Shown here piece after piece: positions 35,548 through 45,312 of a stretch of DNA of 64,000 nucleotides. How positions within the stretch are numbered: position 1 is the stretch's first letter; the number at the start of each line of letters is the position of its first letter. The stretch spans positions 1-64,000 of the forward strand of contig NZ_JAPHPW010000006.1 of the NCBI RefSeq assembly GCF_026241515.1, read 5' to 3'. The position numbers and the translations under genes were made by a program. Source of the DNA: Vibrio sp. 14G-20 (GTDB taxonomy: Bacteria > Pseudomonadota > Gammaproteobacteria > Enterobacterales > Vibrionaceae). The notes beneath the pieces were generated by a model, which was given only the letters and a program-made list of their open reading frames with translations, was not told the DNA's origin and made no database searches.

Positions 35548-37590
35548 ATGTCTAATCCGCTATTAACCTTCACGGACTTACCTCCGTTTTCACAAATCAA
35601 ACCTGAGCACGTTAAGCCAGCGGTTGAGCAAGTGATTGAAGCGTGTCGCAACAAGATAGAACAAGTACTTGAAGGTAATACTTCACCAAGCTGGGACAAC
35701 CTAGTTGCTCCGATTGAAGAAGTGGATGATCGTTTAGGCCGTATTTGGTCACCAGTAAGTCACATGAACTCTGTTGTGAACAGCGACGAACTGCGTGAAG
35801 CGTATGAGAGTTGCCTACCAGTACTGTCTGAGTACGGCACTTGGGTTGGTCAACACAAAGGCTTGTTTGAAGCGTACAAAGCGATCAAGGCGAGCGAAGC
35901 ATTCTCGGCATTAAATCGAGCTCAACAAAAAACCATTACAGACGCACTGCGTGACTTCGAACTGTCGGGCATTGGTTTACCTGCAGACGAGCAGCACCGC
36001 TACGGCGAGATCAGCAAGCGCCAATCTGAGCTAGGCTCTCAGTTCTCAAATAACGTGCTTGATGCAACTATGGGTTGGAGCAAGCAGATCACAGACGTAG
36101 CTGAACTGGCGGGTATGCCTGAATCAGCACTGGCGGCAGCACAAGCCGCAGCTGAATCTAAAGAGCAAGAAGGTTACCTACTGACTCTGGACATCCCATC
36201 ATACCTACCTGTGATGACTTACTGTGATAACCAAGAACTGCGTAAAGAGTTGTACGAAGCTTACGTAACTCGTGCTTCAGATCGCGGTCCAAATGCCGGC
36301 AAGTGGGACAACACTGAAATCATCACAGAACAGCTTAAACTGCGTCACGAGATCGCTCGCATGCTTGGTTTTAGTACCTACAGCGAGAAATCATTGTCGA
36401 CTAAAATGGCAGAAACGCCAGATCAAGTGCTTGGCTTCCTTAACGACCTAGCAGTAAAAGCCAAACCACAAGGTGAACGCGAAGTTGAAGAGCTACGCCA
36501 GTTTGCAGAGAAAGAGTTTGGTGTCTCTGAGCTAAACCTGTGGGACATCGCTTACTACAGCGAAAAACAGAAGCAGAACCTGTTTGAGATTTCTGATGAA
36601 GAGCTTCGTCCATACTTCCCGGAGTCAAACGTGGTTTCAGGCCTGTTTGAGGTACTAAACCGTGTGTTTGGTATGTCGGTAACAGAGCGTGAAGGCGTAG
36701 ACACTTGGCATGAGTCAGTTCGTTTCTTTGATATCTTTGATGCGACAGGTGCACTGCGCGGTAGCTTCTACCTAGATTTATACGCACGTGAGCACAAACG
36801 TGGCGGAGCTTGGATGGATGACTGTCGTGGTCGTCGTATTACTGAATCTGGCGAGCTACAAACACCTGTCGCTTACCTAACGTGTAACTTCAATAAACCT
36901 GTTGGTGATAAGCCAGCATTGTTTACTCACGATGAAGTCGTGACTCTGTTCCACGAGTTTGGCCACGGTATCCATCACATGCTAACGCAAGTTGAAGCGG
37001 GAGCAGTTGCGGGTATTAATGGTGTGCCTTGGGATGCCGTTGAGCTACCAAGTCAGTTCCTAGAAAACTGGTGTTGGGAAGAAGAAGCGCTGTCGTTCAT
37101 CTCAGGTCACTTCGAAACGGGTGAAGCATTACCAAAAGAGATGCTAGAGAAGATGCTAGCGGCGAAGAACTTCCAATCTGCGATGTTTATCCTGCGCCAA
37201 CTAGAGCTTGGTTTGTTCGACTTTACGTTGCACACAGAGTACGACCCAGAAGTGGGTGCTCGCGTACTAGAAACACTAGCAGACGTGAAATCTAAGGTGT
37301 CGGTACTGCCAAGCCTTGATTGGAACCGTTTCTCACACAGCTTTGGTCACATCTTTGCTGGTGGTTACAGTGCCGGTTACTACAGCTACCTGTGGGCAGA
37401 AGTGCTATCGGCAGATGCGTTCTCAGCATTTGAAGAAGAGGGTATTTTCAACACTGAAACGGGTAATCGCTTCCTGAACAACATACTAGAAATGGGTGGT
37501 AGTGAAGAGCCGATGGAGCTGTTCAAACGCTTCCGTGGTCGCGAGCCACAAATCGATGCGATGCTGCGTCATGCGGGTATCAGCGCTTAA
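35548..37590 (+). CDS. prlC: Oligopeptidase A
   Basis: A 680-residue M3-family zinc metallopeptidase, the same length as E. coli PrlC. It degrades short peptides in the cytoplasm, including cleaved signal peptides. The zinc site HEFGHGIHH lies around residue 469 with the downstream Glu ligand in the following helix. AAAGGAAT precedes the ATG. In E. coli prlC and rsmJ form an operon; here asnC and a sensor gene lie between them. Confidence 0.96.
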   Translation: MSNPLLTFTDLPPFSQIKPEHVKPAVEQVIEACRNKIEQVLEGNTSPSWDNLVAPIEEVDDRLGRIWSPVSHMNSVVNSDELREAYESCLPVLSEYGTWVGQHKGLFEAYKAIKASEAFSALNRAQQKTITDALRDFELSGIGLPADEQHRYGEISKRQSELGSQFSNNVLDATMGWSKQITDVAELAGMPESALAAAQAAAESKEQEGYLLTLDIPSYLPVMTYCDNQELRKELYEAYVTRASDRGPNAGKWDNTEIITEQLKLRHEIARMLGFSTYSEKSLSTKMAETPDQVLGFLNDLAVKAKPQGEREVEELRQFAEKEFGVSELNLWDIAYYSEKQKQNLFEISDEELRPYFPESNVVSGLFEVLNRVFGMSVTEREGVDTWHESVRFFDIFDATGALRGSFYLDLYAREHKRGGAWMDDCRGRRITESGELQTPVAYLTCNFNKPVGDKPALFTHDEVVTLFHEFGHGIHHMLTQVEAGAVAGINGVPWDAVELPSQFLENWCWEEEALSFISGHFETGEALPKEMLEKMLAAKNFQSAMFILRQLELGLFDFTLHTEYDPEVGARVLETLADVKSKVSVLPSLDWNRFSHSFGHIFAGGYSAGYYSYLWAEVLSADAFSAFEEEGIFNTETGNRFLNNILEMGGSEEPMELFKRFRGREPQIDAMLRHAGISA

Positions 37591-37610
37591 TATTGTGCTG
37601 AGCAGAATGT

Positions 37611-37639
37611 AAAAAGAGCCTCCTTGTGAGGCTCTTTTT
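37611..37639. terminator. Bidirectional terminator
   Basis: AAAAAGAGCCTC / GAGGCTCTTTTT stem with a 5-nt loop, between convergent prlC and asnC. Confidence 0.9.
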
Positions 37640-37658
37640 GTATCTATTTATCAAACGA

Positions 37659-38123
37659 TTATGGATTCACATTGCGATTGATAGGGTTCTGCAGTGAAAT
37701 CAGTGTCTCTGTCGACTGCACCTCATCAATTGCCTGCAGTTTATCGATCAACACAAACTGCAGCTCTTCAATCGATTTACACATCAACTTAACGAAAATA
37801 TTGTAAGCACCAGTGGTGTAGTACGCCTCAACCACCTCATCTAAGGCGTTCAGCTTGGCGATTGCCGAGTGATAATCTTTGGCAGCATTGAGGTTGATAC
37901 CAATAAAGCAACACACGTCGTAACCCAGTTTTTTTGTGTTTACCACAACCTCGGTACGCTCAATAATGTCGGCCGATCTCATTTTCTCGATACGGACGTG
38001 AATAGTCGCAGGGCTTACGTCAAACTGCTTTGCCATCTCGGCATAAGGCGTACGAGCATCTTCCATCAAGGTTTTCAGAATGGCACGGTCTAGGTCATCG
38101 AGACGAGCGGTGGTTGTGGACAT
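37659..38123 (-). CDS. asnC: AsnC-family regulator
   Basis: 154-residue Lrp/AsnC regulator. The N-terminal helix-turn-helix (about residues 8-55, ILKTLMEDARTPYAEMAKQF) is followed by a RAM ligand-binding domain. Length and sequence are closest to AsnC, which activates asparagine synthetase asnA and responds to asparagine. No asnA gene is adjacent, unlike E. coli, so the symbol rests on sequence. An AAGGG site precedes the ATG at 38123. It is divergent from the GGDEF/EAL gene with a 98-bp gap. Confidence 0.85.
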   Translation of the reverse strand: MSTTTARLDDLDRAILKTLMEDARTPYAEMAKQFDVSPATIHVRIEKMRSADIIERTEVVVNTKKLGYDVCCFIGINLNAAKDYHSAIAKLNALDEVVEAYYTTGAYNIFVKLMCKSIEELQFVLIDKLQAIDEVQSTETLISLQNPINRNVNP

Positions 38124-38221
38124 GCTTAACCCTTAGATTTAATGAAATTATATTGGCTAGAGTACATATCATAGCCAAGGGTGATAATATTAGCAGCAAC
38201 GATGATGTTAGGGTGAATTCA

Positions 38222-41200
38222 GTGCGATTTTGGGTGTTATTTATTGCGATGTGTTGGAGCATATTTGCTTCGGCGCAGACAAAAGATGTATTGGTGATCC
38301 ACTCCTACCATCAAGGTTTTTTCTGGACAGATGATTTCCATAAAGGACTATCTGATGAGCTCGATCGCGATGGTCTGTCTTATCGTGTCGTTTATCTTGA
38401 TAGCAAACGCTCTCAAAATCCTGAATACCTTGAGCGTGTCTACCAGCTTTATCACACCAAGTTGATGCATGAAGAATTCGCTGCAGTTGTGGTGAGTGAT
38501 AATAACGCGCTCAATCTAATGAAGCGTCTCGCGCCCGATCTCAAAGATACGCCCGTCATCTTTGGCGGTATCAACAATTTCTCCCCTCAAATGATTGAAG
38601 GCTTAAATGCGACCGGCATTACCGAAGACATAGATTTGGTTGGCAACATAGAGCTGATCAAGCGCCTTCAAGCGACCGTAAAGAAGATCTACATTGTTAC
38701 CGACCACTCAGTTACAGGTGAGGCCATTCGTTCTCAAATCGATCTGTTCATCAAAACCCATCCGGACTTTTCCGATCTCGTTGAGCACTATGTGCCGGAT
38801 TCTTACCAAGAGTTAATGGCCTTTTCTCAACGTGCTGACCTAGGCAAGAGCTTGCTGTTTTGGGCGTATTACCGCGATGCACAAGGTAGAGTGAGTAACG
38901 ATGAGGATTGGCGACAACTGAATATCAAGACCCAAATGCCACTGTACATGGTGCACGATCTCGGACTAGGTTTTGGTGCGATTGGTGGTGTGATTCAAAG
39001 TGGTGAAACGCAAGGTCGAGATACAGGACGCGTGCTGCTGAGTGTGCTGAACAATCCTAAGGCTCCATTGCCATTGGTGGTTGCTGGCGCGCCAGAAATC
39101 AAACTCGATTACCAACAGATCTCACGTTGGGATCTGGGCGCAGAGAATGAAGCCTCGGTGACCTTCCTCAATAAGCCGAAGTCATTTCTAGTACGCTACC
39201 GCGATGAAATTCGTACCATAGGTTTGTTGTTTTTGGTGATGTCGTGTGTCATCGCGACCTTGGTGTATTACCTCAATCGCCTTAAAAAAAGTGAACGTGC
39301 CAGCCGAAAAAGTCAGTTGCTGCTTGAGTCGATATTCGACCAAAGCCTACAGTTTATGGGCATCATTGATAAGGGTGGTGTGCTGCTGTCGAGTAACAGC
39401 AAGCTGCATGAGCTGCTTTATAATCAAGGCTATAAACTGGGAACGCCTCTACAACAACACCAACATTGGGAAAGTTCTGCGCGAGAAGTGCTAGCCGACT
39501 ATTTCATCGCAAAAAGTGAGCACCCAGCGTTACGATTTGAAGCCGAGGTGTGGTGTCGAGATCGCGGTGCGATGGTGTTGGATATTTCATTGAAGCCGAT
39601 GCCGGGCAGTGAAGAAGAAGACATTCAGTTTCTCTTTGAGGCGCGCGACGTGACCTCGCGTAAGCTTGCTGAGAATAAGTTGTTCCAGCGTGAAGCGAAC
39701 CTTAAGCTGTATTACGACAAACAACCCGTGATGATGATTACGCTCGATGGCAATAATCGCATTCAACAAGTCAATCAGTTTGCTGAGCAGTTACTAGGCT
39801 ATCCGCTAGACCAGCTACTAGGTCATCGTCCTAGAGAGTTCTATGTCGATGAAAACTCAATGATCCCGCGTCATATCTTATTGCAACCACAACATAAGAT
39901 TCGTGGCGTATGGCGTCGTGATATTGAATATCGCCATGCTAATGGCAGCACTATCTGGATTCGTGAAAACATTCGCCCGTTGGTTGAGTCTGATCAGTTG
40001 TTGATTGTTGGAGAAGACATTACCGAAACTCGTGAGTTGTCTGAAAAGCTAGAATATCAAGCTCGTTATGATTTGCTGACGGACACGTTTAACCGTAACC
40101 ACTTTGAGCAAGAGCTGCAAAAGGCGCTCAAAGAGGTTGAGAGCCACATGCGAACTCACGCGATGTTGTTCTTGGATTTAGACCAACTTAAGGTCTTGAA
40201 CGATACGGCGGGGCATGAAGCGGGAGATGCCGCAATCATGTTTAGTGCTAAGCTGCTGGAAGAGGTTCTGCCCTACAATGCCGTGTTAGCGCGAATGGGT
40301 GGTGACGAATTTGCAGTACTAATGAAAGACTGTACTGAGCGAGATGCGGTGAATGTGTGTCGCAGTATTATCTCGACGATGAGCGAGAACCCATTCTTGT
40401 GGGGTGATATTCGCCTTAATCTTACCAGCTCTATTGGTATCCGATTGATTGACCATACTGCAGCCTCACCACAGATGGTACATGCTCAGGCCGATGCTGC
40501 TTGCCATGCTGCTAAAGAGGAAGGGCGTAACCGTTACAACCTTTACCATCAAGATGATGAAGACTTGCGTCGTCGTCACCTAGAGATGGAATGCGTGAAT
40601 CTAGTGCATGAGGCTTTGGCTAACGATCGCTTAGAGTTGTTTGCTCAGCGCATTCTTGGTTTAGACAAAGACAGCGAGAAAATGCACTTCGAAATCTTGG
40701 TTCGCATCAAGAATATCCACGGTGAATACATCTCTCCGGGGATTTTCATGCCAGCCTCAGAGCGCTATAACATAGCGCATTTGATTGACCGCCAAGTTGT
40801 CAGTCAAACCTTGAGTTGGTTGGAGCAACGCCCTGAGGTTATTGAGGAACTAGGGATGTGTTCAATCAACCTTTCTGGTCATTCGATGGGTAATCGAGAA
40901 TTTGTCGAATTCTTGATTGAGAGCTTGAGAGACTCGTCGATACCGTGCCATAAAATCTGTTTAGAGATCACCGAAACGGCTGCGATGAGTAACATGAAGC
41001 AGGCGATCAAGTTCTTTACTCGAATCAAAGAGCTTGGCTGTATGATTGCACTGGATGATTTTGGCTCTGGATTATCGTCGTTTGGCTACCTGAAGAAACT
41101 GCCGGTCGACATCGTGAAGATCGATGGCTTGTTTGTGCGTGATATTGCTGTCAATGAGATGGACCATGTGATGGTTCGCTCGATCAATGATTTAGCTAAG

Positions 41201-41371
41201 CAAATGGGCAAACACACAGTGGCTGAGTTTGTTGAAAATACCCAGATAATCGACAAGCTGATCGAACTTGGTGTGAACTACGCACAGGGTTACATCATAG
41301 GCCGACCTAAGCCACTCGCGGAGCTCGTTGAAGAGTTAAGACAAGAACGAGAGACAGAGCCATTGGTTTAG
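38222..41371 (+). CDS. Periplasmic-sensor GGDEF/EAL cyclic-di-GMP enzyme
   Basis: About 1049 residues. A signal/anchor (RFWVLFIAMCWSIFASA) precedes a periplasmic ABC-substrate-binding-like sensor domain (about residues 25-325). One membrane helix (about 330-352) is followed by two PAS domains (about 375-610), a GGDEF domain (intact GGDEF near residue 694) and an EAL domain. The EAL signature reads EIL. The other catalytic residues are present (INLS, EITET, LDDFGSG, KIDG), so phosphodiesterase activity is likely. The start is uncertain: GTG at 38222 has AGGGTGA upstream, and GTG at 38213 is in frame. Longer frames run into asnC. It likely links a small periplasmic ligand to motility or biofilm control. 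Confidence 0.85.
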   Translation: MRFWVLFIAMCWSIFASAQTKDVLVIHSYHQGFFWTDDFHKGLSDELDRDGLSYRVVYLDSKRSQNPEYLERVYQLYHTKLMHEEFAAVVVSDNNALNLMKRLAPDLKDTPVIFGGINNFSPQMIEGLNATGITEDIDLVGNIELIKRLQATVKKIYIVTDHSVTGEAIRSQIDLFIKTHPDFSDLVEHYVPDSYQELMAFSQRADLGKSLLFWAYYRDAQGRVSNDEDWRQLNIKTQMPLYMVHDLGLGFGAIGGVIQSGETQGRDTGRVLLSVLNNPKAPLPLVVAGAPEIKLDYQQISRWDLGAENEASVTFLNKPKSFLVRYRDEIRTIGLLFLVMSCVIATLVYYLNRLKKSERASRKSQLLLESIFDQSLQFMGIIDKGGVLLSSNSKLHELLYNQGYKLGTPLQQHQHWESSAREVLADYFIAKSEHPALRFEAEVWCRDRGAMVLDISLKPMPGSEEEDIQFLFEARDVTSRKLAENKLFQREANLKLYYDKQPVMMITLDGNNRIQQVNQFAEQLLGYPLDQLLGHRPREFYVDENSMIPRHILLQPQHKIRGVWRRDIEYRHANGSTIWIRENIRPLVESDQLLIVGEDITETRELSEKLEYQARYDLLTDTFNRNHFEQELQKALKEVESHMRTHAMLFLDLDQLKVLNDTAGHEAGDAAIMFSAKLLEEVLPYNAVLARMGGDEFAVLMKDCTERDAVNVCRSIISTMSENPFLWGDIRLNLTSSIGIRLIDHTAASPQMVHAQADAACHAAKEEGRNRYNLYHQDDEDLRRRHLEMECVNLVHEALANDRLELFAQRILGLDKDSEKMHFEILVRIKNIHGEYISPGIFMPASERYNIAHLIDRQVVSQTLSWLEQRPEVIEELGMCSINLSGHSMGNREFVEFLIESLRDSSIPCHKICLEITETAAMSNMKQAIKFFTRIKELGCMIALDDFGSGLSSFGYLKKLPVDIVKIDGLFVRDIAVNEMDHVMVRSINDLAKQMGKHTVAEFVENTQIIDKLIELGVNYAQGYIIGRPKPLAELVEELRQERETEPLV

Positions 41372-41420
41372 GTAAGCCGACTTTAGCCGGGAATACTTTT
41401 CACCGCTAATATGTATTGTT

Positions 41421-41452
41421 GAGGCAATCAGGTAAACTGGTTGCCTCTTTTG
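41421..41452 (+). terminator. Terminator after GGDEF/EAL gene
   Basis: GAGGCAA-t-CAG / CTG-g-TTGCCTC stem followed by TTTTG. Confidence 0.75.
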
Positions 41453-41483
41453 TTTTGAATACTACTGTCTGTTGGAGACGACC

Positions 41484-42263
41484 TTGCAACTACAACTGAT
41501 TTGCGAAGATGCTACCCAAATCGATCATCTAAATGACTTAGCGACCCGTTGGAATTTATCTCATGATGAAAACAGCGATTTTGCTTTGGTACTGACTTGC
41601 GAGCGACTTGAGCTACGTAAAGTCGATGAGCCTAAGCTTGGCGCTATTTTTGTTGATTTAGTGGGAGGCGCAGTCGGTCACAGACGTAAGTTTGGCGGTG
41701 GTAAAGGTCAGGCGATTGCTAAAGCGGCAGGTTTAAACAAAGGTGCAACGCCAACTATCCTCGATGGTACCGCTGGTCTAGGACGTGATGCGTTTGTGTT
41801 GGCGTCGTTGGGCTGTAAAGTACAGATGGTCGAGCGTCACCCTGTTGTGGCAGCACTGCTCGATGATGGCTTGCAGCGAGCTCAGCAAGACCCTGACATC
41901 GGTGGTTGGGTAACTGAACGTATGAAGTTGATTCATGCTTCAAGTCACGATGCGTTAGATAAACTCAGCAACGATCCAAATTTCGAACAGCCTGATGTGG
42001 TCTACCTAGACCCAATGTACCCGCATCCTGAGAACAAGAAGAAATCGGCGTTGGTTAAGAAAGAGATGCGTGTATTCCAATCATTGGTGGGTGCCGATAT
42101 GGATGCTGATGCTTTATTGCAACCAGCCCTTAAACTCGCATCTAAGCGAGTTGTGGTCAAAAGACCGGATTACGCAGCATGGTTAGATGAGCAAAAACCA
42201 AGCATGGCGATCGAAACCAAAAAGAACCGTTTTGATGTGTATGTGAAAGCATCAATGACTTAA
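41484..42263 (+). CDS. rsmJ: 16S rRNA (G1516-N2)-methyltransferase RsmJ
   Basis: About 259 residues. It methylates G1516 in 16S rRNA. Family landmarks are [21 protein letters not shown], cited by pattern, the [11 protein letters not shown] loop, the SAM-binding [29 protein letters not shown] (catalytic motif) and [17 protein letters not shown]. The start is a TTG at 41484 with GGAGA five bases upstream; an in-frame TTG at 41472 overlaps that ribosome site. Confidence 0.93.
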   Translation: MQLQLICEDATQIDHLNDLATRWNLSHDENSDFALVLTCERLELRKVDEPKLGAIFVDLVGGAVGHRRKFGGGKGQAIAKAAGLNKGATPTILDGTAGLGRDAFVLASLGCKVQMVERHPVVAALLDDGLQRAQQDPDIGGWVTERMKLIHASSHDALDKLSNDPNFEQPDVVYLDPMYPHPENKKKSALVKKEMRVFQSLVGADMDADALLQPALKLASKRVVVKRPDYAAWLDEQKPSMAIETKKNRFDVYVKASMT

Positions 42264-42369
42264 TTGAAGCATCAATAACTTAGAGACACGCTAAGAAAGT
42301 TTCCCGTCATAAATACGATAAATTGCCATTTAACACTTGCGATAGTCGCGTTACGGATGTATATCTAAC

Positions 42370-42390
42370 TAAGAATCATTATTATTCTTA
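42370..42390. promoter_or_regulatory. Palindrome, possible Fur-type box
   Basis: TAAGAAT-CATTATT-ATTCTTA is a perfect 7-bp inverted repeat with a 7-bp centre, 14 bp before the next ATG. Its AT-rich, ATTATT-containing centre resembles a Fur box only in part. An unknown dimeric regulator is equally possible. Confidence 0.45.
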
Positions 42391-42404
42391 GCTGGAGTTG
42401 TAGC

Positions 42405-42980
42405 ATGGCTAAACGCTTTTGTAAGTTAAACCGTCGAGATATCACTGAACACCTAGGCGAGATCCACAGCTTGGTTACCCAACCTAAGTTTGTGTGTCGT
42501 TCTTGTGCGCGTTCTTCGGCGGATCAAGCGAACCTGTGCAAACCAACAGCAATCCCACCGATTGATTGTCAGAATAAACCCGTTGAAGAAAAAGTCGCGT
42601 GTGGTCTACTTGCCGAAACATTGCCAACTCCAGAAGTCTCTCTTATCGAAGTCATGGACAGTGCTGAGCCAGTTGTACAAATCTTTGACCCTGCGGTTGT
42701 AGCAACAGCGGATAAAGTCGCGTTGAAGAAAGCCAAGCTGAAAAAACTGATGGCGAAGGCGAGCGGTGATGAAAAAGCTGAACTCAAGCAAGCGAAGAAA
42801 GCGGCGAAGAAACAAGAGAAGTACAACAAAAAGCTAGCGAAGATGATTAAGAAGCAGCAAAAGCTGTTTAAGAAAAGCCAAAAACTGGAAAGTGACCTTG
42901 AACGCATCAACCTACAACTTGATGACGTTGCCTTCACTGAAACCAAGACTCAGGTCGTGAGCCACAATCACATCCACTGA
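42405..42980 (+). CDS. Unrecognised Cys-rich and Lys-rich protein
   Basis: 191 residues of no family I recognise. The N-terminal third holds several Cys (Cys-6, CRSC at 31-34, Cys-45, Cys-55, Cys-67), which could bind metal or a cluster. The C-terminal half is a very basic Lys/Ala/Gln-rich helix or coiled coil (about residues 103-175). It ends in HNHIH. No signal peptide is seen, so it is probably cytoplasmic. TGGAG precedes the ATG, and the gene has its own terminator and a palindromic operator candidate. Metal homeostasis is a guess only. Confidence 0.7.
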   Translation: MAKRFCKLNRRDITEHLGEIHSLVTQPKFVCRSCARSSADQANLCKPTAIPPIDCQNKPVEEKVACGLLAETLPTPEVSLIEVMDSAEPVVQIFDPAVVATADKVALKKAKLKKLMAKASGDEKAELKQAKKAAKKQEKYNKKLAKMIKKQQKLFKKSQKLESDLERINLQLDDVAFTETKTQVVSHNHIH

Positions 42981-43018
42981 AGTTAATTCGAAGCGCTTAT
43001 TGCTACACAGATGATTTA

Positions 43019-43045
43019 AAAAGAGCGACCTACGGTCGCTCTTTT
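43019..43045 (+). terminator. Terminator of the Cys-rich gene
   Basis: AAAAGAGCGACC / GGTCGCTCTTTT stem with a TAC loop. Confidence 0.9.
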
Positions 43046-43073
43046 GCTTTCTGGGTATTATTTAAAACAAGAA

Positions 43074-43163
43074 CCTTGCTAGTCAAACAAAGCCTGTTAG
43101 CTAAATAGAGCTTGTTAGTTAACTAAAGCTTGTCAGCTAAATACAGATTGTTAGTTCAACGCG
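43074..43163. repeat. Imperfect 18-bp tandem repeat, about five units
   Basis: Unit close to GCTTGTTAGCTAAATAGA, with starts at 43092, 43110, 43128 and 43146 and a more diverged unit at 43074. The array ends at the stop codon of the adjacent minus-strand transporter gene and lies in its 3' untranslated region. Confidence 0.75.
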
Positions 43164-44042
43164 CTAGGCGTTGGCAGCATCTCTCGCAACACGCTTCTTA
43201 ACCCAAGTTTCATTAACCCATAAAGACAGCAAGATAACCCCACCACCGATGGAAAGTCGTACCAAGTCGACATCTCTGTTCCAAATCAGGATGTTCACCA
43301 CAAGTCCCGCAGGAACCAATGCATTGTTCATTACCGCCAGTGCGCCAGCGTTTACCATGCACGCGCCTTTGTTCCACATAAAGTAACCCAGCCCTGAAGC
43401 AATTAAGCCGAGGTAGAGCAGGATTCCCCATTGAAGTGTGGTCGTAGGCAGTTTCTCTGGGTTGCCCAGTAGTATGAAAGCAACCGAAGCCACACACAGA
43501 GCGCCTAAATAGAAATAACCAAACACCGTGTGTTGAGGTAATTCAGTCGCTTCTTTTTCCATCACCACCTTGTAGCCAACCTGACCGATAGCAAAACATA
43601 GGTTCGCGCCTTGCACGACAAGGAAGCCGATTAAAAAGTTTTCATTGATGCCCGCGAATTTAATAAACACCGCGCCTAATACCGCAATAGCAGCGGTCAC
43701 TAGGTACCACGGAGAGAATTGTCCTTTGAGAAAGTCATAAATTAGCGTGACGTAAATTGGGGTAAAGACAGTAAACAAAAGGACTTCAGGAACGGATAGC
43801 AGTAAGAAAGACTGATAGTAGAAGCAGTACATCAGGCCAAGCTGGATACCACCAATTGCCATCAATTTAGCGATCAGTTTACGCGAGATGCCGCGAAACT
43901 TTAGGAAAGGAAGAAATACGACGCCAGCAAGGGCAACACGCATTAATACAGAGAACCAAGAATCAACCTGACCCGCAAGGTAAACGCCGATCAGGCTAAA
44001 GGAGAAGGCCCATAGGAGGGTAACACCAGCTAAATAGCTCAT
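43164..44042 (-). CDS. EamA-type DMT transporter
   Basis: 292 residues with about ten membrane helices in two repeated EamA halves (ends near residues 125 and 270). It belongs to the drug/metabolite transporter superfamily, most like the carboxylate/amino-acid/amine exporters. The substrate cannot be told. The C-terminus is short and basic (VKKRVARDAANA). The ribosome site is weak. It is divergent from nothing close: uspA lies upstream on the same strand, 52 bp away. Confidence 0.85.
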   Translation of the reverse strand: MSYLAGVTLLWAFSFSLIGVYLAGQVDSWFSVLMRVALAGVVFLPFLKFRGISRKLIAKLMAIGGIQLGLMYCFYYQSFLLLSVPEVLLFTVFTPIYVTLIYDFLKGQFSPWYLVTAAIAVLGAVFIKFAGINENFLIGFLVVQGANLCFAIGQVGYKVVMEKEATELPQHTVFGYFYLGALCVASVAFILLGNPEKLPTTTLQWGILLYLGLIASGLGYFMWNKGACMVNAGALAVMNNALVPAGLVVNILIWNRDVDLVRLSIGGGVILLSLWVNETWVKKRVARDAANA

Positions 44043-44094
44043 AGAGAAACTTCGTTAATAAGATATGAGCTGTATGTTACCTAACCTTAAATCA

Positions 44095-44529
44095 TTAGTC
44101 TTCTGAATCTCTTAGAGGCACGACCAGCATATCAACCGGAGAAGCGTTGATCAGTTGTCGTGTTGACGAAAGCAGCTTGCTCCAAAAGTCTTGATGGTGA
44201 CCGCAAACCACGAGATCAACATTGAACTCGTTGATGGTGTCACACAGCTCATGACTCAGGTCGCCACTGCCTACTAAGGTGTGGGTGATAGGGTACTGAG
44301 CATGTTCAGCAAAATTTTGTAGCTGAACACGAGATGCTTCCATCGCGTTATGCTGAGTTTCTGCCATGTTGATGTCGATAAGGCCGGTATACAGCTCGGC
44401 ATAGTTAATATCAATATGGATAAAAGAGACTTTTGCCTCTAATGGCTTAGCCAGTGCTACCGCTTTATCGACAATCAATTTACTGTCATCAGATAAATCG
44501 ACCGCAACCAAAATATGTTTGTAACTCAT
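44095..44529 (-). CDS. uspA: Universal stress protein UspA
   Basis: 144 residues, exactly the E. coli UspA length. A single Usp domain starts YKHILVAVDLSDDS. UspA is induced on growth arrest and in many stresses; it is cytoplasmic, and its biochemical role is unsettled. The ATP-binding G-x2-G-x9-GS motif of ATP-binding Usp proteins is not evident, consistent with the UspA branch. GGAGGT precedes the ATG. ftnA and uspB lie on the opposite strand next door. Confidence 0.92.
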   Translation of the reverse strand: MSYKHILVAVDLSDDSKLIVDKAVALAKPLEAKVSFIHIDINYAELYTGLIDINMAETQHNAMEASRVQLQNFAEHAQYPITHTLVGSGDLSHELCDTINEFNVDLVVCGHHQDFWSKLLSSTRQLINASPVDMLVVPLRDSED

Positions 44530-44716
44530 ATTGCTACCTCCCTATTCATTGTCTAATTAAAGATTAGCACTATGCGATGGCTTTTTTTGCTGAAGTGATC
44601 TCATATCCATCGTCTTGCGTACTGGTTCTGTAAATTGTTGGTTAAGTAATGGTCAGCGAGATATTAATTAAATAGTGATATAGTAGAGAAAACTAAGGTG
44701 TAATCAGGAGACTTAA

Positions 44717-45244
44717 ATGCTGTCTAAAACAATGGTTGATCAACTCAACGATCAAATTAATCTAGAATTTTTCTCATCCAACCTATACTTACAAATGAGT
44801 GCTTGGTGTGAAGACAAAGGATTTGAAGGTGCAGCAGAGTTTCTGCGTGTTCATGCAGTAGAAGAAATGGAACACATGCAGCGTCTTTTCACTTACGTTA
44901 GTGAAACAGGTGCAATGCCAATTCTAGGTGCGATTGAAGCGCCAAAACATGAATTCGACAGCCTTGGTGCCGTGTTCCGTGAAACATACGAACATGAGCA
45001 AATGATCACTGAAAAAATCAACAAACTGGCTCACGTTGCTTTCACATCACAAGATTACTCAACCTTTAACTTCCTGCAATGGTACGTTGCAGAGCAACAC
45101 GAAGAAGAGAAGTTGTTTAAAGGTGTATTGGATAAGCTAGAACTTGTTGGTGAAGACGGTAAAGCACTGTTCTTTATTGATAAAGACCTAGCGCAATTGG
45201 CAAAAGATGGTTCATCTTCAATTATGGAAGCTCCTGCCGTTTAG
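44717..45244 (+). CDS. ftnA: Bacterial ferritin FtnA
   Basis: A 175-residue non-haem ferritin. It forms a 24-subunit shell that oxidises Fe2+ and stores iron. Ferroxidase residues are in place: Glu-17 (INLEFFSS), Glu-50 and His-53 (VEEMEHMQR), Glu-94 (ETYEHEQ) and Gln/Glu in [10 protein letters not shown]. It is divergent from uspA with 187 bp between. In many bacteria RyhB and Fur control ftnA; no Fur box is obvious here. Confidence 0.95.
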   Translation: MLSKTMVDQLNDQINLEFFSSNLYLQMSAWCEDKGFEGAAEFLRVHAVEEMEHMQRLFTYVSETGAMPILGAIEAPKHEFDSLGAVFRETYEHEQMITEKINKLAHVAFTSQDYSTFNFLQWYVAEQHEEEKLFKGVLDKLELVGEDGKALFFIDKDLAQLAKDGSSSIMEAPAV

Positions 45245-45312
45245 GTAGTACGAGAAAGACACTGATTATCTTTTTCTTTTGAGTTTTCTTATGAAGATGT
45301 AGGGAGGAAAGG

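Noticed and set aside
42569..42946. 125-codon minus-strand frame rich in Phe and Leu
   Set aside because: It is the mirror of the Lys-rich coding region on the plus strand.
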